From Pluralibacter sp. UBA7423 (lineage in GTDB: Bacteria > Pseudomonadota > Gammaproteobacteria > Enterobacterales > Enterobacteriaceae): 64,000 bases of DNA. A program made the position numbers and the translations under genes. Where the stretch lies: the NCBI GenBank assembly GCA_002470465.1, contig DKMD01000034.1, forward strand, positions 1 to 64,000. Direction: 5' to 3'. The notes beneath the pieces are model-generated. The model saw nothing but the letters and a program-made list of their open reading frames with translations, did not search any database and was not told where the DNA came from. Shown piece after piece: positions 53,478-62,983 of the stretch. Within the stretch, counting starts at the first letter, position 1, and each line of letters opens with the position of its first letter.

Positions 53478-53924
53478 TCACTGGAATCGGCGGCGCGCGT
53501 TGGCTTCACGTGCTGCACGAGCGGTCTCAACGGACACCACGCGACGGCCAACGGGCCAAAGAGCGATGGCGGCAATCTTGAAGTTGGCGATCCCCACGGG
53601 AATGCCGATGATGGTGATGCACTGCGCAATACCGGCCACGATATGCGTCAGGCATAGCCACCAGCCGAACAGAACGAACCAAAGAATATTCAGCACGGTA
53701 CCGCCAGTATTCAGCAGGTTGCTTTTATCATTCGGGTTCAGTTCATCAACATGTACGGCTTCGTTGCCAAATGGCAGCAGCGACAGCTTAGTGATTTCCC
53801 AGCAGGAGCGGGTCAGCGGCAAAGTGATAACCAGTATGATGCTGACAACCGTCGCAAGCAGCCAGCCTAACGTGGTGGCGAACCCACCCAACACAAAATT
53901 CAAAATATTCAGAACGGTGCGCAT
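53478..53924 (-). CDS. yccF: Inner-membrane protein YccF (DUF307)
   Basis: A 148-aa membrane protein of the YccF family (E. coli 148 aa), with two similar halves, each with hydrophobic helices (LNFVLGGFATTLGWLLA and ILWFVLFGWWLCLTHI). No enzyme motif is visible, and its function is unknown. It is immediately upstream of yccS and divergent from helD. Confidence 0.93.
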   Translation of the reverse strand: MRTVLNILNFVLGGFATTLGWLLATVVSIILVITLPLTRSCWEITKLSLLPFGNEAVHVDELNPNDKSNLLNTGGTVLNILWFVLFGWWLCLTHIVAGIAQCITIIGIPVGIANFKIAAIALWPVGRRVVSVETARAAREANARRRFQ

Positions 53925-54048
53925 ATGACCTCTGTTCAGTCCTGTGAAAAGAAAGACCTGACGATTGTAACGTTTTTTAGCGCTGGAGCACCTGGAATCT
54001 GGCAGTTACACTGTCAGAGATAAGTCTAAATCCGGGATTTGGCAAGAC

Positions 54049-56103
54049 ATGGAACTAAAAGCAACCGCCCTCGGCAAGCGAATGGCGCAGCACCCTTATG
54101 ACAGGGTTGAACTCCTTAATGCGGGCGTAAAGGTTTCCGGGGACCGCCATGAGTACCTGATCCCCTTCAATCAGCTGACGGCGATCCACTGTAAACGAGG
54201 TCTGGTCTGGGGCGAGCTGGAGTTTGTTCTGCCTGAAAACAAGGTCGTGCGCCTGCACGGCACTGAATGGGCAGACACGCAGCGTTTTCACCATCATCTG
54301 CAAACCCGCTGGCAGCAGTGGAGTGATGAGATGAGCGCTATCGCCGCTGAAGTACTTTCGCGGCAGCTGACGCTCATTGCCAACTCTGATGCTCAGGGTA
54401 AATGGCTCACTCGCGAGGCAGTGGCGCAGGTGCGGCAAAAAATTCACCAGGCGCTGGAAGCGCTTCCGGTGCCCGTCAGTCGACTCGAGAGTTTCGACAA
54501 CTGTCGTGAACTCTGGCGGCAGTGTCAGGCATGGCTGAAAGACCGGGATGCCAGTCGTCTTCAACACAACCAGCATTTCACTGAGATGATGCTCGAGCAC
54601 TATTCCGCTTTCTTTAAAAATATCGAATCCTCCCCGCTCAACGACGCGCAGGCCAGAGCCGTGGTCAACGGTGAACGTTCATTGCTGGTGCTGGCTGGTG
54701 CGGGAAGTGGCAAAACCTCAGTGCTGGTGGCCAGAGCCGGATGGCTTTTGATGCGGGGGGAAGCCGCAGCTGAACAGATATTGCTTCTGGCGTTTGGTCG
54801 CAAAGCGGCGCAGGAGATGGACGACCGCATCCGGGAGCGGCTCAATACTGAAGACATTAGCGCAAAAACGTTCCATGCGTTGGCGCTCTACATCATTCAG
54901 CAGGGCAGCAAGAAAGTGCCGGTTGTCAGCAAGCTGGAAAATGACACTCAGGCCCGGCAGAAGCTGTTCACCGACTGCTGGCAGCAGCAGTGTCAGGAGA
55001 AAAAGGCTCAGGCTAAAGGCTGGCGACAGTGGCTGGAGGAAGAGATGGAGTGGGAGGTGCCGGAGGGGGATTACTGGCACGATCCGAAGATCCTTCGCCG
55101 GATGGGCAGCCGTCTCGATCGCTGGGTGAGCCTGATGCGCTCGCACGGTGGCTCCCAGGCCGAAATGATCGACAGCGCTCCTGACGAGATCCGAGAGCTG
55201 TTTGGCAAACGAGTCAAGCTGATGGCACCTCTGCTGAAGGCCTGGAAAACGGCCTTAAAAGAGGAAGGGGCTGTCGATTTCTCCGGGCTTATCCATCAGG
55301 CGATCAACATCCTGGAAAAAGGGCGTTTTGTCAGCCCATGGAAGCACATTCTGGTTGATGAATTTCAGGATATATCACCGCAGCGTGCTGCTTTACTGGC
55401 GGCGCTGCGCAAACAGAATTCTCACACCACGTTGTTCGCCGTCGGCGATGACTGGCAGGCGATATACCGCTTCAGCGGGGCGCAGCTCTCGCTGACTACG
55501 GCCTTTAGTGAGACCTTCGGTGAAGGAGACAGCTGTGCACTGGACACCACCTACCGCTTCAATGGGCGTATTGGCGAAGTTGCCAACAGCTTCATTCAAC
55601 AAAATCCGCATCAGCTGCGAAAACCGCTTAACAGCCTCACTGCCGGGGATAAAAAAGCGGTAACGCTGCTGCCGGACGACCAGCTTGATGCCTTGCTCGA
55701 CAAGCTGAGCGGTTACGCCAAACCGGAGCAGAGAATTTTGGTGATGGCGCGATACCATCACCTGAAGCCATCGGCGCTCGACAAAGCGGCGACGCGCTGG
55801 CCGAAGCTTACGATAGATTTTATGACCATTCATGCCAGCAAAGGTCAGCAGGCAGATTACGCGATTGTTCTCGGATTGCAGGAGGGGCAGGATGCGTTTC
55901 CGGCTCCCGCGCGGGAATCGATCATGGAGCAGGCATTGCTGCCGCAGCCGGAGGATTTCCCCGATGCGGAAGAGCGGCGTTTGCTGTATGTGGCAATGAC
56001 CCGTGCGCGTGAACGCGTCTGGCTGATGTTTAATAAGCAGCAGCCTTCGGCGTTTGTTGATGCGCTGAAATATCTGGATGTGCCGGTGGCGCGTAAACCC
56101 TGA
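54049..56103 (+). CDS. helD: DNA helicase IV
   Basis: A UvrD-type superfamily 1 helicase with 3'-5' polarity, 684 aa as in E. coli. An N-terminal domain of about 190 residues unique to HelD-like proteins precedes motif I AGAGSGKT (216-223), motif II DEFQDIS, motif III FAVGDDWQAIYRFSGA, and VAMTRARERVW (motif VI) near the C-terminus. It ends in a terminator shared with mgsA. Confidence 0.97.
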   Translation: MELKATALGKRMAQHPYDRVELLNAGVKVSGDRHEYLIPFNQLTAIHCKRGLVWGELEFVLPENKVVRLHGTEWADTQRFHHHLQTRWQQWSDEMSAIAAEVLSRQLTLIANSDAQGKWLTREAVAQVRQKIHQALEALPVPVSRLESFDNCRELWRQCQAWLKDRDASRLQHNQHFTEMMLEHYSAFFKNIESSPLNDAQARAVVNGERSLLVLAGAGSGKTSVLVARAGWLLMRGEAAAEQILLLAFGRKAAQEMDDRIRERLNTEDISAKTFHALALYIIQQGSKKVPVVSKLENDTQARQKLFTDCWQQQCQEKKAQAKGWRQWLEEEMEWEVPEGDYWHDPKILRRMGSRLDRWVSLMRSHGGSQAEMIDSAPDEIRELFGKRVKLMAPLLKAWKTALKEEGAVDFSGLIHQAINILEKGRFVSPWKHILVDEFQDISPQRAALLAALRKQNSHTTLFAVGDDWQAIYRFSGAQLSLTTAFSETFGEGDSCALDTTYRFNGRIGEVANSFIQQNPHQLRKPLNSLTAGDKKAVTLLPDDQLDALLDKLSGYAKPEQRILVMARYHHLKPSALDKAATRWPKLTIDFMTIHASKGQQADYAIVLGLQEGQDAFPAPARESIMEQALLPQPEDFPDAEERRLLYVAMTRARERVWLMFNKQQPSAFVDALKYLDVPVARKP

Positions 56104-56104
56104 A

Positions 56105-56131
56105 AAAAATCCCCTCGTTGAGGGGATTTTT
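56105..56131. terminator. Bidirectional terminator between helD and mgsA
   Basis: An 11-bp stem (56106-56116 and 56120-56130) with a 3-nt loop; A-rich on one side and T-rich on the other, so it serves both converging genes. It begins within 2 nt of the helD stop. Confidence 0.9.
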
Positions 56132-56132
56132 G

Positions 56133-56591
56133 TTATTTCAGGCGTTCAGCCAGATAGCGCTGGTAATCAGGTATCTGGATATCTACCGGCGCGTTGAAGT
56201 TGGGTGACTGAATAATGAAATCCGCCGTCGCTACGTTGGTCGCCACCGGAATATTCCACACGGTTGCCAGACGCAAAAGGGCTTTAACATCAGGATCGTG
56301 CGGCACCGCATTCAGCGGATCCCAGAAGAAAATGAGCACGTCGATTTTGCCTTCGGCGATCATCGCGCCAACCTGCTGATCGCCGCCCATTGGGCCGCTC
56401 AGCATGGCGTTCACTTCAAGACCGGTTGCGCGCTGCACCAGATTACCGGTGGTGCCTGTACCATACAGAACGTGCTGAGCCAGCAGCGGCTGATGACGCT
56501 CAACCCAGGCCTTCAGCATCTGTTTGCAGTGATCGTGCGCCACCAGGGCGATGTGCTTGCGGCCCGGCAGGGTGCGGGTTGTCTGTTCCAT
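56133..56591 (-). CDS. mgsA: Methylglyoxal synthase
   Basis: Converts dihydroxyacetone phosphate to methylglyoxal when phosphate is short, a bypass of lower glycolysis. The start at 56591 gives 152 aa, equal to E. coli. The active-site residues are in place: His19, Asp71 in SGPMGGDQQ, and His98 and Asp101 in PHDPD. The product is toxic and is cleared by glyoxalases such as GloC, encoded at 20529. Confidence 0.97.
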   Translation of the reverse strand: MEQTTRTLPGRKHIALVAHDHCKQMLKAWVERHQPLLAQHVLYGTGTTGNLVQRATGLEVNAMLSGPMGGDQQVGAMIAEGKIDVLIFFWDPLNAVPHDPDVKALLRLATVWNIPVATNVATADFIIQSPNFNAPVDIQIPDYQRYLAERLK

Positions 56592-56685
56592 AATCATTTC
56601 CCCATCATCAAGATGCGGACAGATTACTGAAAGTGACTATGGCTGCAAGCGCTAACGATACTTTTTCCTGTGCTGGGTCATGATA

Positions 56686-57348
56686 TCAGGAGGAGGGTTG
56701 CGATTTTACCCACTCCAGAAAACGATGGCGGGTTTGCGGATCGGCCAGCTGGAACCAGTATTTCAGCCGCTGTTCGGTCAGCGTTTGCGACTGTAAGGCC
56801 GGGTTATCCAGTTCGTTGGTTTTCGACAGCAGCGTGCTGTCGTCTGGCACGGCTGCGCTGAACTGAGTGCTGGAGGTTTGCTTGTTGGCGAGGTTCCAGG
56901 CGGTGGTGGCCTTCTCATAATCAATGTCGCTACCGGCCTGAGTAATCGCAAGGATATCGAGTTTGACCGGGATCGGCATCGCATTGCCGTCCAGCAGGCT
57001 GACGTGCGGGGTGTCGGTGAAAGCCTGAGTGTCCTCCAGCGTTTCGAGTCTTGGCAGGCTGAAGTTGATCTGACCTATAAGCTGGGAATTAAAGTTTGCG
57101 ATAAGCGGCGGTGAAACGTAAAGCTGTCGATTTTGGTCTGGCAGAATAATCATTTTCTCAACCCGGAACACGACCTGGTGCGGCCCATTATCCACTTCAA
57201 GGCTTTCCGCGCCACGCAGCAGCAGGCTCGAGACTTTCTTACCGTCCAGTACCAGCAAATTGATGTCGCCAGAAAGCCGCAACGTTGTGGCGAAAACGCT
57301 GCCAGGCATCAGAAGTAACAGACACACCACGACCCATCCTGCTTTCAT
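56686..57348 (-). CDS. csgI: Curli assembly inhibitor-like periplasmic protein CsgI (YccT)
   Basis: A 220-aa DUF2057 protein equal in length to E. coli YccT, reported there and in Salmonella as a periplasmic inhibitor of CsgA polymerisation. The signal peptide ends near [12 protein letters not shown]. The conserved [20 protein letters not shown] and [15 protein letters not shown] segments are present. It is divergent from yccU. No curli genes are in the window. Confidence 0.9.
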   Translation of the reverse strand: MKAGWVVVCLLLLMPGSVFATTLRLSGDINLLVLDGKKVSSLLLRGAESLEVDNGPHQVVFRVEKMIILPDQNRQLYVSPPLIANFNSQLIGQINFSLPRLETLEDTQAFTDTPHVSLLDGNAMPIPVKLDILAITQAGSDIDYEKATTAWNLANKQTSSTQFSAAVPDDSTLLSKTNELDNPALQSQTLTEQRLKYWFQLADPQTRHRFLEWVKSQPSS

Positions 57349-57516
57349 TCCCGCTCTCCTGAAAGGACCCGCCCTTAGAGTGTATCAAAATTTTACGAAA
57401 GTGATTTTCATTAACATATAGACATAAACCACGATTCTGCCCTCATACTCTGGTATGACTGAATGGCTGACGTGCCTGGATTGTCGTACACTTTGCAAAA
57501 TTGCCCGGAGGACAGA

Positions 57517-57930
57517 ATGAAAGAGAACGATATAGCAGGCATTTTAAAGCAAACCCGCACCATCGCACTGGTAGGGGCCAGCGATAAGCCCGATCGCCCA
57601 AGCTACCGGGTAATGAAATATCTGTTGGATCAGGGGTATCACGTGATTCCGGTATCGCCGAAGGTAGCAGGGAAAACGCTGCTCGGTCAGCAGGGCTATG
57701 GCACCCTTGCGGACGTACCGGAGAAGGTGGATATGGTCGACGTATTCCGCAATTCAGAAGCCGCATGGGGCGTTGCCCAGGAAGCCATCGCCATTGGGGC
57801 GAAAACCCTGTGGCTGCAGCTTGGGGTGATTAACGAACAGGCCGCCGTGCTGGCAGGCGAAGCGGGATTGAACGTCGTAATGGACAGATGCCCGGCGATT
57901 GAAATCCCAAGGCTCGGGCTGGCTAAATAA
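57517..57930 (+). CDS. yccU: CoA-binding Rossmann protein YccU
   Basis: A 137-aa CoA_binding domain protein, equal in length to E. coli YccU and almost identical. The nucleotide-binding turn is [17 protein letters not shown], and the MQLGV-type strand reads [12 protein letters not shown]. The start at 57517 follows a cggagg ribosome site. The physiological role is not known. Confidence 0.92.
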   Translation: MKENDIAGILKQTRTIALVGASDKPDRPSYRVMKYLLDQGYHVIPVSPKVAGKTLLGQQGYGTLADVPEKVDMVDVFRNSEAAWGVAQEAIAIGAKTLWLQLGVINEQAAVLAGEAGLNVVMDRCPAIEIPRLGLAK

Positions 57931-57934
57931 AAAG

Positions 57935-57960
57935 AAAACCCCGCAGGCGCGGGGTTTTTT
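57935..57960. terminator. Bidirectional terminator between yccU and hspQ
   Basis: A 10-bp stem (57935-57944 and 57949-57958) with loop AGGC and a T6 tail on the plus strand; it abuts the hspQ stop. Confidence 0.9.
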
Positions 57961-57962
57961 GA

Positions 57963-58280
57963 TCAGTTCCGCAGGCGTGGCGCCTGAAGCTGTTGGCGAA
58001 TGGACTGGGCCAGTTCGTCCATTGAAGGTTGTTCCGGATGTTCGTCGGAGGCTTCGCTTTTTAGCTGCGCCTCGGCGAGGTAGGTATGGACGGGCTGACC
58101 GTCATCATCTTCCATCACCACGTGATACCACGGCGACGCGCGCAGTTCATCGTTTACTGCCACCTCGTCTTCCGCCGGATCCTCCAGCGAATATTCCGGG
58201 TCGATATCCACCACCACGCCCAGATACCCTAACAGGGAATGCCGGACCTGCTGGCCGATACCGAATTTGCTGGCAATCAT
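57963..58280 (-). CDS. hspQ: Heat-shock protein HspQ
   Basis: A 105-aa YccV-like protein (same length in E. coli) that acts as a specificity factor for the Lon protease and binds hemimethylated DNA in vitro. The start at 58280 ([19 protein letters not shown]) follows a gggaggtgac ribosome site; three upstream in-frame residues are ignored. A sigma-32-like promoter lies 36 nt upstream, next to the rlmI stop. Confidence 0.95.
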   Translation of the reverse strand: MIASKFGIGQQVRHSLLGYLGVVVDIDPEYSLEDPAEDEVAVNDELRASPWYHVVMEDDDGQPVHTYLAEAQLKSEASDEHPEQPSMDELAQSIRQQLQAPRLRN

Positions 58281-58315
58281 CATAGTCACCTCCCGGGAAA
58301 CATTACTGACAATAA

Positions 58316-58342
58316 ATATGCGGGCAATGTTTCACTTTTCAA
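58316..58342 (-). promoter_or_regulatory. Sigma-32 (heat-shock) promoter of hspQ
   Basis: On the minus strand TTGAAA (58342-58337), 13 nt, then CCGCATAT (58323-58316): seven of eight bases of the sigma-32 -10 CCCCATNT and the core of CTTGAAA, at a proper spacing. E. coli hspQ is a known sigma-32 gene. Confidence 0.8.
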
Positions 58343-58343
58343 C

Positions 58344-59534
58344 TTACATGACGCGACAGGCAAACCCTTTCAGATACAGCCCTTCCGGGTAGGTTGCAAT
58401 CACCGGGTGATCGGCTGCCTGACGGAACTGTTCTATAAATTGTACATCACGCCCGGCGTCTACGGCGGCATCGGCGATGATTTTCTGGAATAAATCCGTG
58501 GTCATCAGGCCTGAGCAGGAGTAGGTCATCAGCACGCCGCCTGGGTTCAGCAGCTGCATTGCCAGCATATTGATGTCTTTATAACCGCGGCAGGCGCCCA
58601 TCAGCTGATTCTTGTTTTCGACGAACTTCGGCGGATCCATCACGATCACGTCAAACTTCTCGCCTTCATCGCGGTATCTGCGCAGCAGCTTAAATACGTC
58701 GTCACGCACGAAATCGGCTTTATTCAGATCGAGCTTGTTGAGTTCGACGTTCTGTTTCGCCACATCCAGTGCCTCCTGTGAGGTATCGACGCTGATCACC
58801 TGACGGCAGCCGCCCATCAGCGCGGAGACGGCAAAACCGCCGGTATAAGAGAAGCAGTTCAGGACGCGCTTGTCTGCCACATAGCGGCGGGTCGCCAGGC
58901 GGCTGTCGCGCTGATCGAGGTAGTAACCGGTCTTGTGACCGTTCTGAATATCCACCAGCAGCTTCATACCGTGCTCTTCAATCGGCAGCAGGGCAGGTGG
59001 GATTTCGCCGGTTACTGGCCCTTGGGTCAGCTCCATTCCCTCTTTTTTCCGTACCGCGACGTCGCTGCGGTCGTAAATCGCGCAGTCCGGGTAGAGCGTT
59101 TGCAGAGCGCTGATTAACGCAGCACGTTGGTACTCTGCGCCAGCGCTGAGCAGCTGTAGTACGAGGAAGTTGCCGAAGCGGTCGATGGTCACGCCAGGCA
59201 GACCGTCAGATTCACCGGCGATCAGACGATAGCTGTCGAGGCCATCTTTCTTCGCCAGCCAGTCACGCCAGGTTTGTGCCTGCTGCAGACGGCGCTCGAA
59301 GAAAGCGATATCGATGGTTTCGTTTTTATCGAACGTCCAGACGCGCGCGCGAATTTGTGAGGATGGAGAGTACGCGCCGCGGGCCAACCACTTCCCCTGA
59401 TGGTCAACAATATCAATGGTTTCACCGGAAGAGGCTTTGCCTTCCATGCGCGCGACGGCGCCAGAGAAGATCCACGGGTGGCGGCGAAGTAAGGATTTTT
59501 CGCGGCCTTTGGCTAACACTAAACGTACGCTCAT
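58344..59534 (-). CDS. rlmI: 23S rRNA m5C1962 methyltransferase RlmI
   Basis: SAM enzyme that methylates C1962 of 23S rRNA, 396 aa as in E. coli. An N-terminal PUA domain (about 1-75) is followed by an EEHGM hairpin region and the Rossmann methyltransferase with [13 protein letters not shown] and DPPKFVENK; the catalytic Cys is in MTYSCSG. It is divergent from acyP and 63 nt ahead of hspQ. Confidence 0.97.
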   Translation of the reverse strand: MSVRLVLAKGREKSLLRRHPWIFSGAVARMEGKASSGETIDIVDHQGKWLARGAYSPSSQIRARVWTFDKNETIDIAFFERRLQQAQTWRDWLAKKDGLDSYRLIAGESDGLPGVTIDRFGNFLVLQLLSAGAEYQRAALISALQTLYPDCAIYDRSDVAVRKKEGMELTQGPVTGEIPPALLPIEEHGMKLLVDIQNGHKTGYYLDQRDSRLATRRYVADKRVLNCFSYTGGFAVSALMGGCRQVISVDTSQEALDVAKQNVELNKLDLNKADFVRDDVFKLLRRYRDEGEKFDVIVMDPPKFVENKNQLMGACRGYKDINMLAMQLLNPGGVLMTYSCSGLMTTDLFQKIIADAAVDAGRDVQFIEQFRQAADHPVIATYPEGLYLKGFACRVM

Positions 59535-59620
59535 AATTTGCTATTCTGTTGATTCAAAGAAAATGGGCGCCATTTTCCCACGTCAGCGGGGAAATGCAAC
59601 GACTAACCGGGAGAACAGGT

Positions 59621-59902
59621 ATGGCGCAGGTATGCATGATTGCATGGGTTCACGGCCTGGTGCAGGGCGTCGGGTTTCGCTATAGCACCCAGCGTGAAGC
59701 GTTAAAGCTCGGGCTAACCGGGTATGCCAAAAATCTGGATGACGGCAGTGTGGAAGTGCTGGCGTGCGGGGAAACGGAAAAGGTGGAACAGCTAATCGCC
59801 TGGCTTAAAGCGGGCGGGCCGCGCAGCGCCCGGGTGGATAAGGTTCTGGCTGAACCACACCAGCCCGGGAAAACATGGACCGACTTTGGGATCCGCTATT
59901 AA
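59621..59902 (+). CDS. acyP: Acylphosphatase
   Basis: A 93-aa enzyme (E. coli YccX, 92 aa) that hydrolyses acyl phosphates. The active-site segment [15 protein letters not shown] carries the conserved Arg, and the catalytic Asn is in [13 protein letters not shown]. The start at 59621 follows a gggagaacag ribosome site. It overlaps the convergent tusE by 4 nt. Confidence 0.96.
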   Translation: MAQVCMIAWVHGLVQGVGFRYSTQREALKLGLTGYAKNLDDGSVEVLACGETEKVEQLIAWLKAGGPRSARVDKVLAEPHQPGKTWTDFGIRY

Positions 59903-60228
59903 ATGCACTTCACCGGTTTTGGCAGGCCAGCGATTTTTGTGGCCTGCTTTGCCGGGCCTTTCGGAAATAAGCGATACAGGTAGCGGCTGTTGCCTTTCTC
60001 TTCACCGAATTTATTGGCCATCGCTTTGACCAGCATACGGATGGCAGGCGAAGTATTGAATTCGAGATAAAATTCGCGCACAAAGCGCACCACTTCCCAG
60101 TGCTCAGGCGAGAGGGTAATGTCCTCTTTTGCGGCAATCACTTCCGCCAGGCCTTCGCTCCACTGGCTGCTCTCTTTCAGATAACCGTCGTTATCGGTCT
60201 CGATCTCTTTATCGTCAAAATTCAACAT
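59899..60228 (-). CDS. tusE: tRNA 2-thiouridine sulfur carrier TusE
   Basis: DsrC-family protein, 109 aa as in E. coli, that passes sulfur from TusBCD to MnmA for s2U34 in tRNA. The sulfur-carrying cysteine is the penultimate residue (KPVKCI). The conserved [26 protein letters not shown] region is here [19 protein letters not shown]. Convergent with acyP; yccA lies upstream on the same strand. Confidence 0.97.
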   Translation of the reverse strand: MLNFDDKEIETDNDGYLKESSQWSEGLAEVIAAKEDITLSPEHWEVVRFVREFYLEFNTSPAIRMLVKAMANKFGEEKGNSRYLYRLFPKGPAKQATKIAGLPKPVKCI

Positions 60229-60278
60229 AGTTTTTCATAACCATCTTCAGAAACCGCCGCAGTGTAGCAAAAAACAAA

Positions 60279-60296
60279 GCCCCGCATAAGCGGGGC
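60279..60296 (-). terminator. Intrinsic terminator of yccA
   Basis: A 7-bp GC stem (gccccgc 60279-60285, gcggggc 60290-60296) with loop ATAA; on the minus strand it is followed by tttgtttttt. Confidence 0.88.
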
Positions 60297-60317
60297 CCGG
60301 GTAACGCATAAATCGTC

Positions 60318-60977
60318 TTAGTCTCTGCTGGCGAAGCCGAGAATGCTCAGCAGGCTGACAAAGATGTTGTACAGTGACACGTACAGGCTGACGGTGGCGC
60401 GAATATAGTTGGTTTCGCCACCGTGAATGATGTTGCTGGTTTCATACAGAATGGCACCTGAGGAAATCAGGATAAACACTGCGCTGATCGCCAGATGCAG
60501 CGCCGGCAGCTGCAGGAAGATGTTGGCAACCATACCGATCAGTACAACCACGATCCCTGCCATCAGCATACCGCCGAGGAAGGACATATCTTTGCGGGTG
60601 GTCAGCACGTAGGCGGAGCAGCAGAAGAACACCAGCGCGGTTCCACCGAGCGCCATGCCGATCACATCACCCATACCTGCAGAGATATAAGCGTTCAGCA
60701 TTGGGCCGAGGATATAACCGAGGAAGCCGGTGAAAGCGAACGCAGACAAAATACCCACAGGTTTGTCTGCCGTTTTATAGGTCAGGAACATCAGGCCGTA
60801 CATGCCGACCAGCGTCAGGATAAGGCCCGGAGAAGGCAGCATCAGAACGGTACTTGCCGTCGCCGTGATAGCGGAAAACGCCAGCGTCAGGCTCAGCAGA
60901 AAATAGGTATTACGCAGGACTTTGTGTGTGCTAAGTAGCGATGAACGATCGCGCGACGAGGTAATAATACGATCCAT
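60318..60977 (-). CDS. yccA: BAX inhibitor-1 family membrane protein YccA
   Basis: A 219-aa inner-membrane protein with seven hydrophobic segments, a substrate and modulator of the FtsH protease that in E. coli protects jammed SecY translocons. The start at 60977 ([19 protein letters not shown]) gives the E. coli length and keeps the cytosolic N-terminus needed for FtsH degradation. The open frame extends far upstream but over non-coding sequence with a Cpx box. Divergent from the OppA-like gene. Confidence 0.97.
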   Translation of the reverse strand: MDRIITSSRDRSSLLSTHKVLRNTYFLLSLTLAFSAITATASTVLMLPSPGLILTLVGMYGLMFLTYKTADKPVGILSAFAFTGFLGYILGPMLNAYISAGMGDVIGMALGGTALVFFCCSAYVLTTRKDMSFLGGMLMAGIVVVLIGMVANIFLQLPALHLAISAVFILISSGAILYETSNIIHGGETNYIRATVSLYVSLYNIFVSLLSILGFASRD

Positions 60978-61049
60978 AGTGTCACTCTCTTTATAGACAG
61001 TTGTCATAACTGCTGAGAATAAGTAAACAAAGTCCAAAGCTCTAGTGCT

Positions 61050-61064
61050 TTTACCCATCTTTAC
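61050..61064 (-). promoter_or_regulatory. CpxR box of yccA
   Basis: On the minus strand GTAAA-GATGG-GTAAA, a perfect CpxR consensus, 73 nt upstream of the yccA start. E. coli yccA is a Cpx regulon member. Confidence 0.85.
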
Positions 61065-61178
61065 CGACCCGTTTTCCCTGCCCGGTAGACGAAAATATCG
61101 GCGATAAAATTCATCGCAGCACGTTCGTTGCTTTTTTGCCGTTAACCAGATCGACATCTTATAGGTTACTGAAAAATA

Positions 61179-61245
61179 TTGCCTTATTGCGAAACCACCG
61201 CTAACACTGAAAACGGTGTCACCCATAATGAAATCAATAAGGCAA
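61179..61245 (+). promoter_or_regulatory. Nested inverted repeats in the leader of the OppA-like gene
   Basis: Perfect 11-bp arms TTGCCTTATTG (61179-61189) and CAATAAGGCAA (61235-61245) are 45 nt apart. The right arm ends 5 nt before the ATG and overlaps the ribosome-binding bases. Inside lies a second hairpin, ACACTG-AAAA-CGGTGT (61204-61219, one G-U). In RNA this would be a two-tier stem that hides the ribosome site; in DNA the arms could be an operator. Confidence 0.55.
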
Positions 61246-61250
61246 AGGAT

Positions 61251-62879
61251 ATGAAACCACAAAAGCACAACCCTATTACGCAGGTGCTGCTCCTGGCTGG
61301 ACTGCTCGGCGCTACTTCCCTGAGCTGGGCGGCGCAGGTGCCGGAAGGTACAGCGCTTGCGGACAAACAGGAGCTGGTCAGGAATAACGGTAGCGAGCCT
61401 GCCACGCTTGACCCACATAAAGTGGAAAGTGATGTCGAGGGCAATATTATCAGAGACATCTTCGACGGGCTGGTGGCGGTGCGTGCCGATGGCTCGATAG
61501 AACCGCGCCTGGCGGAAAAGTGGGAGGAGAAAGACAATACGGTCTGGACTTTCCACCTGCGCCCGGGCATTACCTGGTCTGACGGAACCGCGATCACCGC
61601 ACAGGATGTGGTCTGGAGCTGGCAGCGTCTGGTTGATCCCAAAACTGTCTCCCCGTATGCCAGCTATCCCGGAAATATGCATATCGTGAATGCTGCAGAC
61701 ATTGCCCTTGGTAAAAAATCACCCGACGCATTAGGTGTAAAAGCCCTGGATGACAACACGCTACAGGTCACGCTTTCCCAGCCGAATGCCGCGTTTCTTT
61801 CTATGCTCGATCATTATGTGATGGTTCCTGTCGATCCGGTACTGGTGCAGCGCTTTGGCGACAAGTGGACTCAGCCGCAGCACATTGTCACGAGCGGCGC
61901 ATACAAGCCGACGCAATGGGTGGTGAATGAACGTATCGTTGCAGAACGTAATCCGAAGTACTGGGATAATGAACATACGGTGATTAATAAAGTGACCTAT
62001 CTGCCGATTGCCTCTGAAGCGGCGGATGTGAATCGCTATAAGGCAGGGGAGATCGATATTGTCTATACGGTTCCGATTAACCAGTTTGCGCAGCTGAAAA
62101 AGACCATGGGCAGCCAGTTGGACGTTTCGCCGCAGCTTGCCACCTACTACTATCAGTTCAATACGACCAAAGCACCGTTTAACGACGCGCGCGTGCGTCG
62201 TGCGCTGAATATGGCGCTGGATAAAGACATCATCGCTGACAAAGTGCTGGGGCAGGGGCAGCGCCCGGCCTGGTTAATCAGCCAGCCGGAAATCGGCGGC
62301 GTCAGTCTGAAAAATCCTGACTACGCCAGCTGGCCGCGTGATAAACGTATCGCCGAGGCGAAAAAGCTGCTGGCGGAAGCCGGATTTGGCGAGAATCATC
62401 CGCTCTCTTTCAACCTACTGTACAACACCTCTGAATCTCATCAGCGCATTGCTATTGCCGCCAGTTCGATGTGGAAGAAAAATCTGGGCGTGGAAGTGAA
62501 GCTGCAAAATCAGGAATGGAAAACCATGCTGGACTCCATGCATACCGGTAACTTTGACGTCGTGCGCTATGCCTGGATTGCCGACTACGATGATGCTTCA
62601 ACCTTCCTGAACAACTTCCGTACCGGCGACAGCGAAAACACCAGCAAATACAGCAACACGACCTTTGACCAGATGCTGGTGGATGCGGCTAAAGCAACGG
62701 ATGTGGCAAAGCGAGGCGAATATTACCAGAAAGCAGAAGATATTCTTGCACAGGACGTTCCGGCTATACCGGTTTATCACTATGTGCGTACCCACCTGGT
62801 GAAACCCTGGGTTGGTGGCTTCACGCCGGATAAGCTCGGGTTCTACTACACCAAAGATATGTTTATCAAAAAGCATTGA
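61251..62879 (+). CDS. OppA/MppA-like peptide ABC transporter substrate-binding protein (orphan)
   Basis: A 542-aa periplasmic solute-binding protein of family 5. The signal peptide ([17 protein letters not shown]..., cut near SWA-AQVPEG) is followed by an OppA-like mature part: [52 protein letters not shown] and the C-terminal [23 protein letters not shown]. It clearly resembles E. coli OppA (543 aa) but diverges in the binding core, so it is a paralogue. No permease or ATPase gene adjoins, so it probably feeds the Opp or Dpp system encoded elsewhere. Absent at this place in E. coli K-12. The start at 61251 is chosen by the signal peptide; the open frame reaches back to a TTG at 61179. Confidence 0.9.
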   Translation: MKPQKHNPITQVLLLAGLLGATSLSWAAQVPEGTALADKQELVRNNGSEPATLDPHKVESDVEGNIIRDIFDGLVAVRADGSIEPRLAEKWEEKDNTVWTFHLRPGITWSDGTAITAQDVVWSWQRLVDPKTVSPYASYPGNMHIVNAADIALGKKSPDALGVKALDDNTLQVTLSQPNAAFLSMLDHYVMVPVDPVLVQRFGDKWTQPQHIVTSGAYKPTQWVVNERIVAERNPKYWDNEHTVINKVTYLPIASEAADVNRYKAGEIDIVYTVPINQFAQLKKTMGSQLDVSPQLATYYYQFNTTKAPFNDARVRRALNMALDKDIIADKVLGQGQRPAWLISQPEIGGVSLKNPDYASWPRDKRIAEAKKLLAEAGFGENHPLSFNLLYNTSESHQRIAIAASSMWKKNLGVEVKLQNQEWKTMLDSMHTGNFDVVRYAWIADYDDASTFLNNFRTGDSENTSKYSNTTFDQMLVDAAKATDVAKRGEYYQKAEDILAQDVPAIPVYHYVRTHLVKPWVGGFTPDKLGFYYTKDMFIKKH

Positions 62880-62983
62880 GCAATTTTTTCGGGTAAAAAT
62901 GCTGAAATACTGGTCAATGCGTTGTAATTTAAGCCAATTAAACACGATTTGACTGTTTTTCAGGCAAACGAACGAGGTGGGGG

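Noticed and set aside
60318..61682. 454-codon minus-strand frame extending yccA upstream
   Set aside because: Only the last 219 codons match YccA; the upstream part covers the Cpx box and the start of the OppA-like gene.
62915..62935. Ter-like sequence gcgttgtaattt
   Set aside because: The GTTGTAA core is present, but flanking bases differ from the Tus consensus at several positions.
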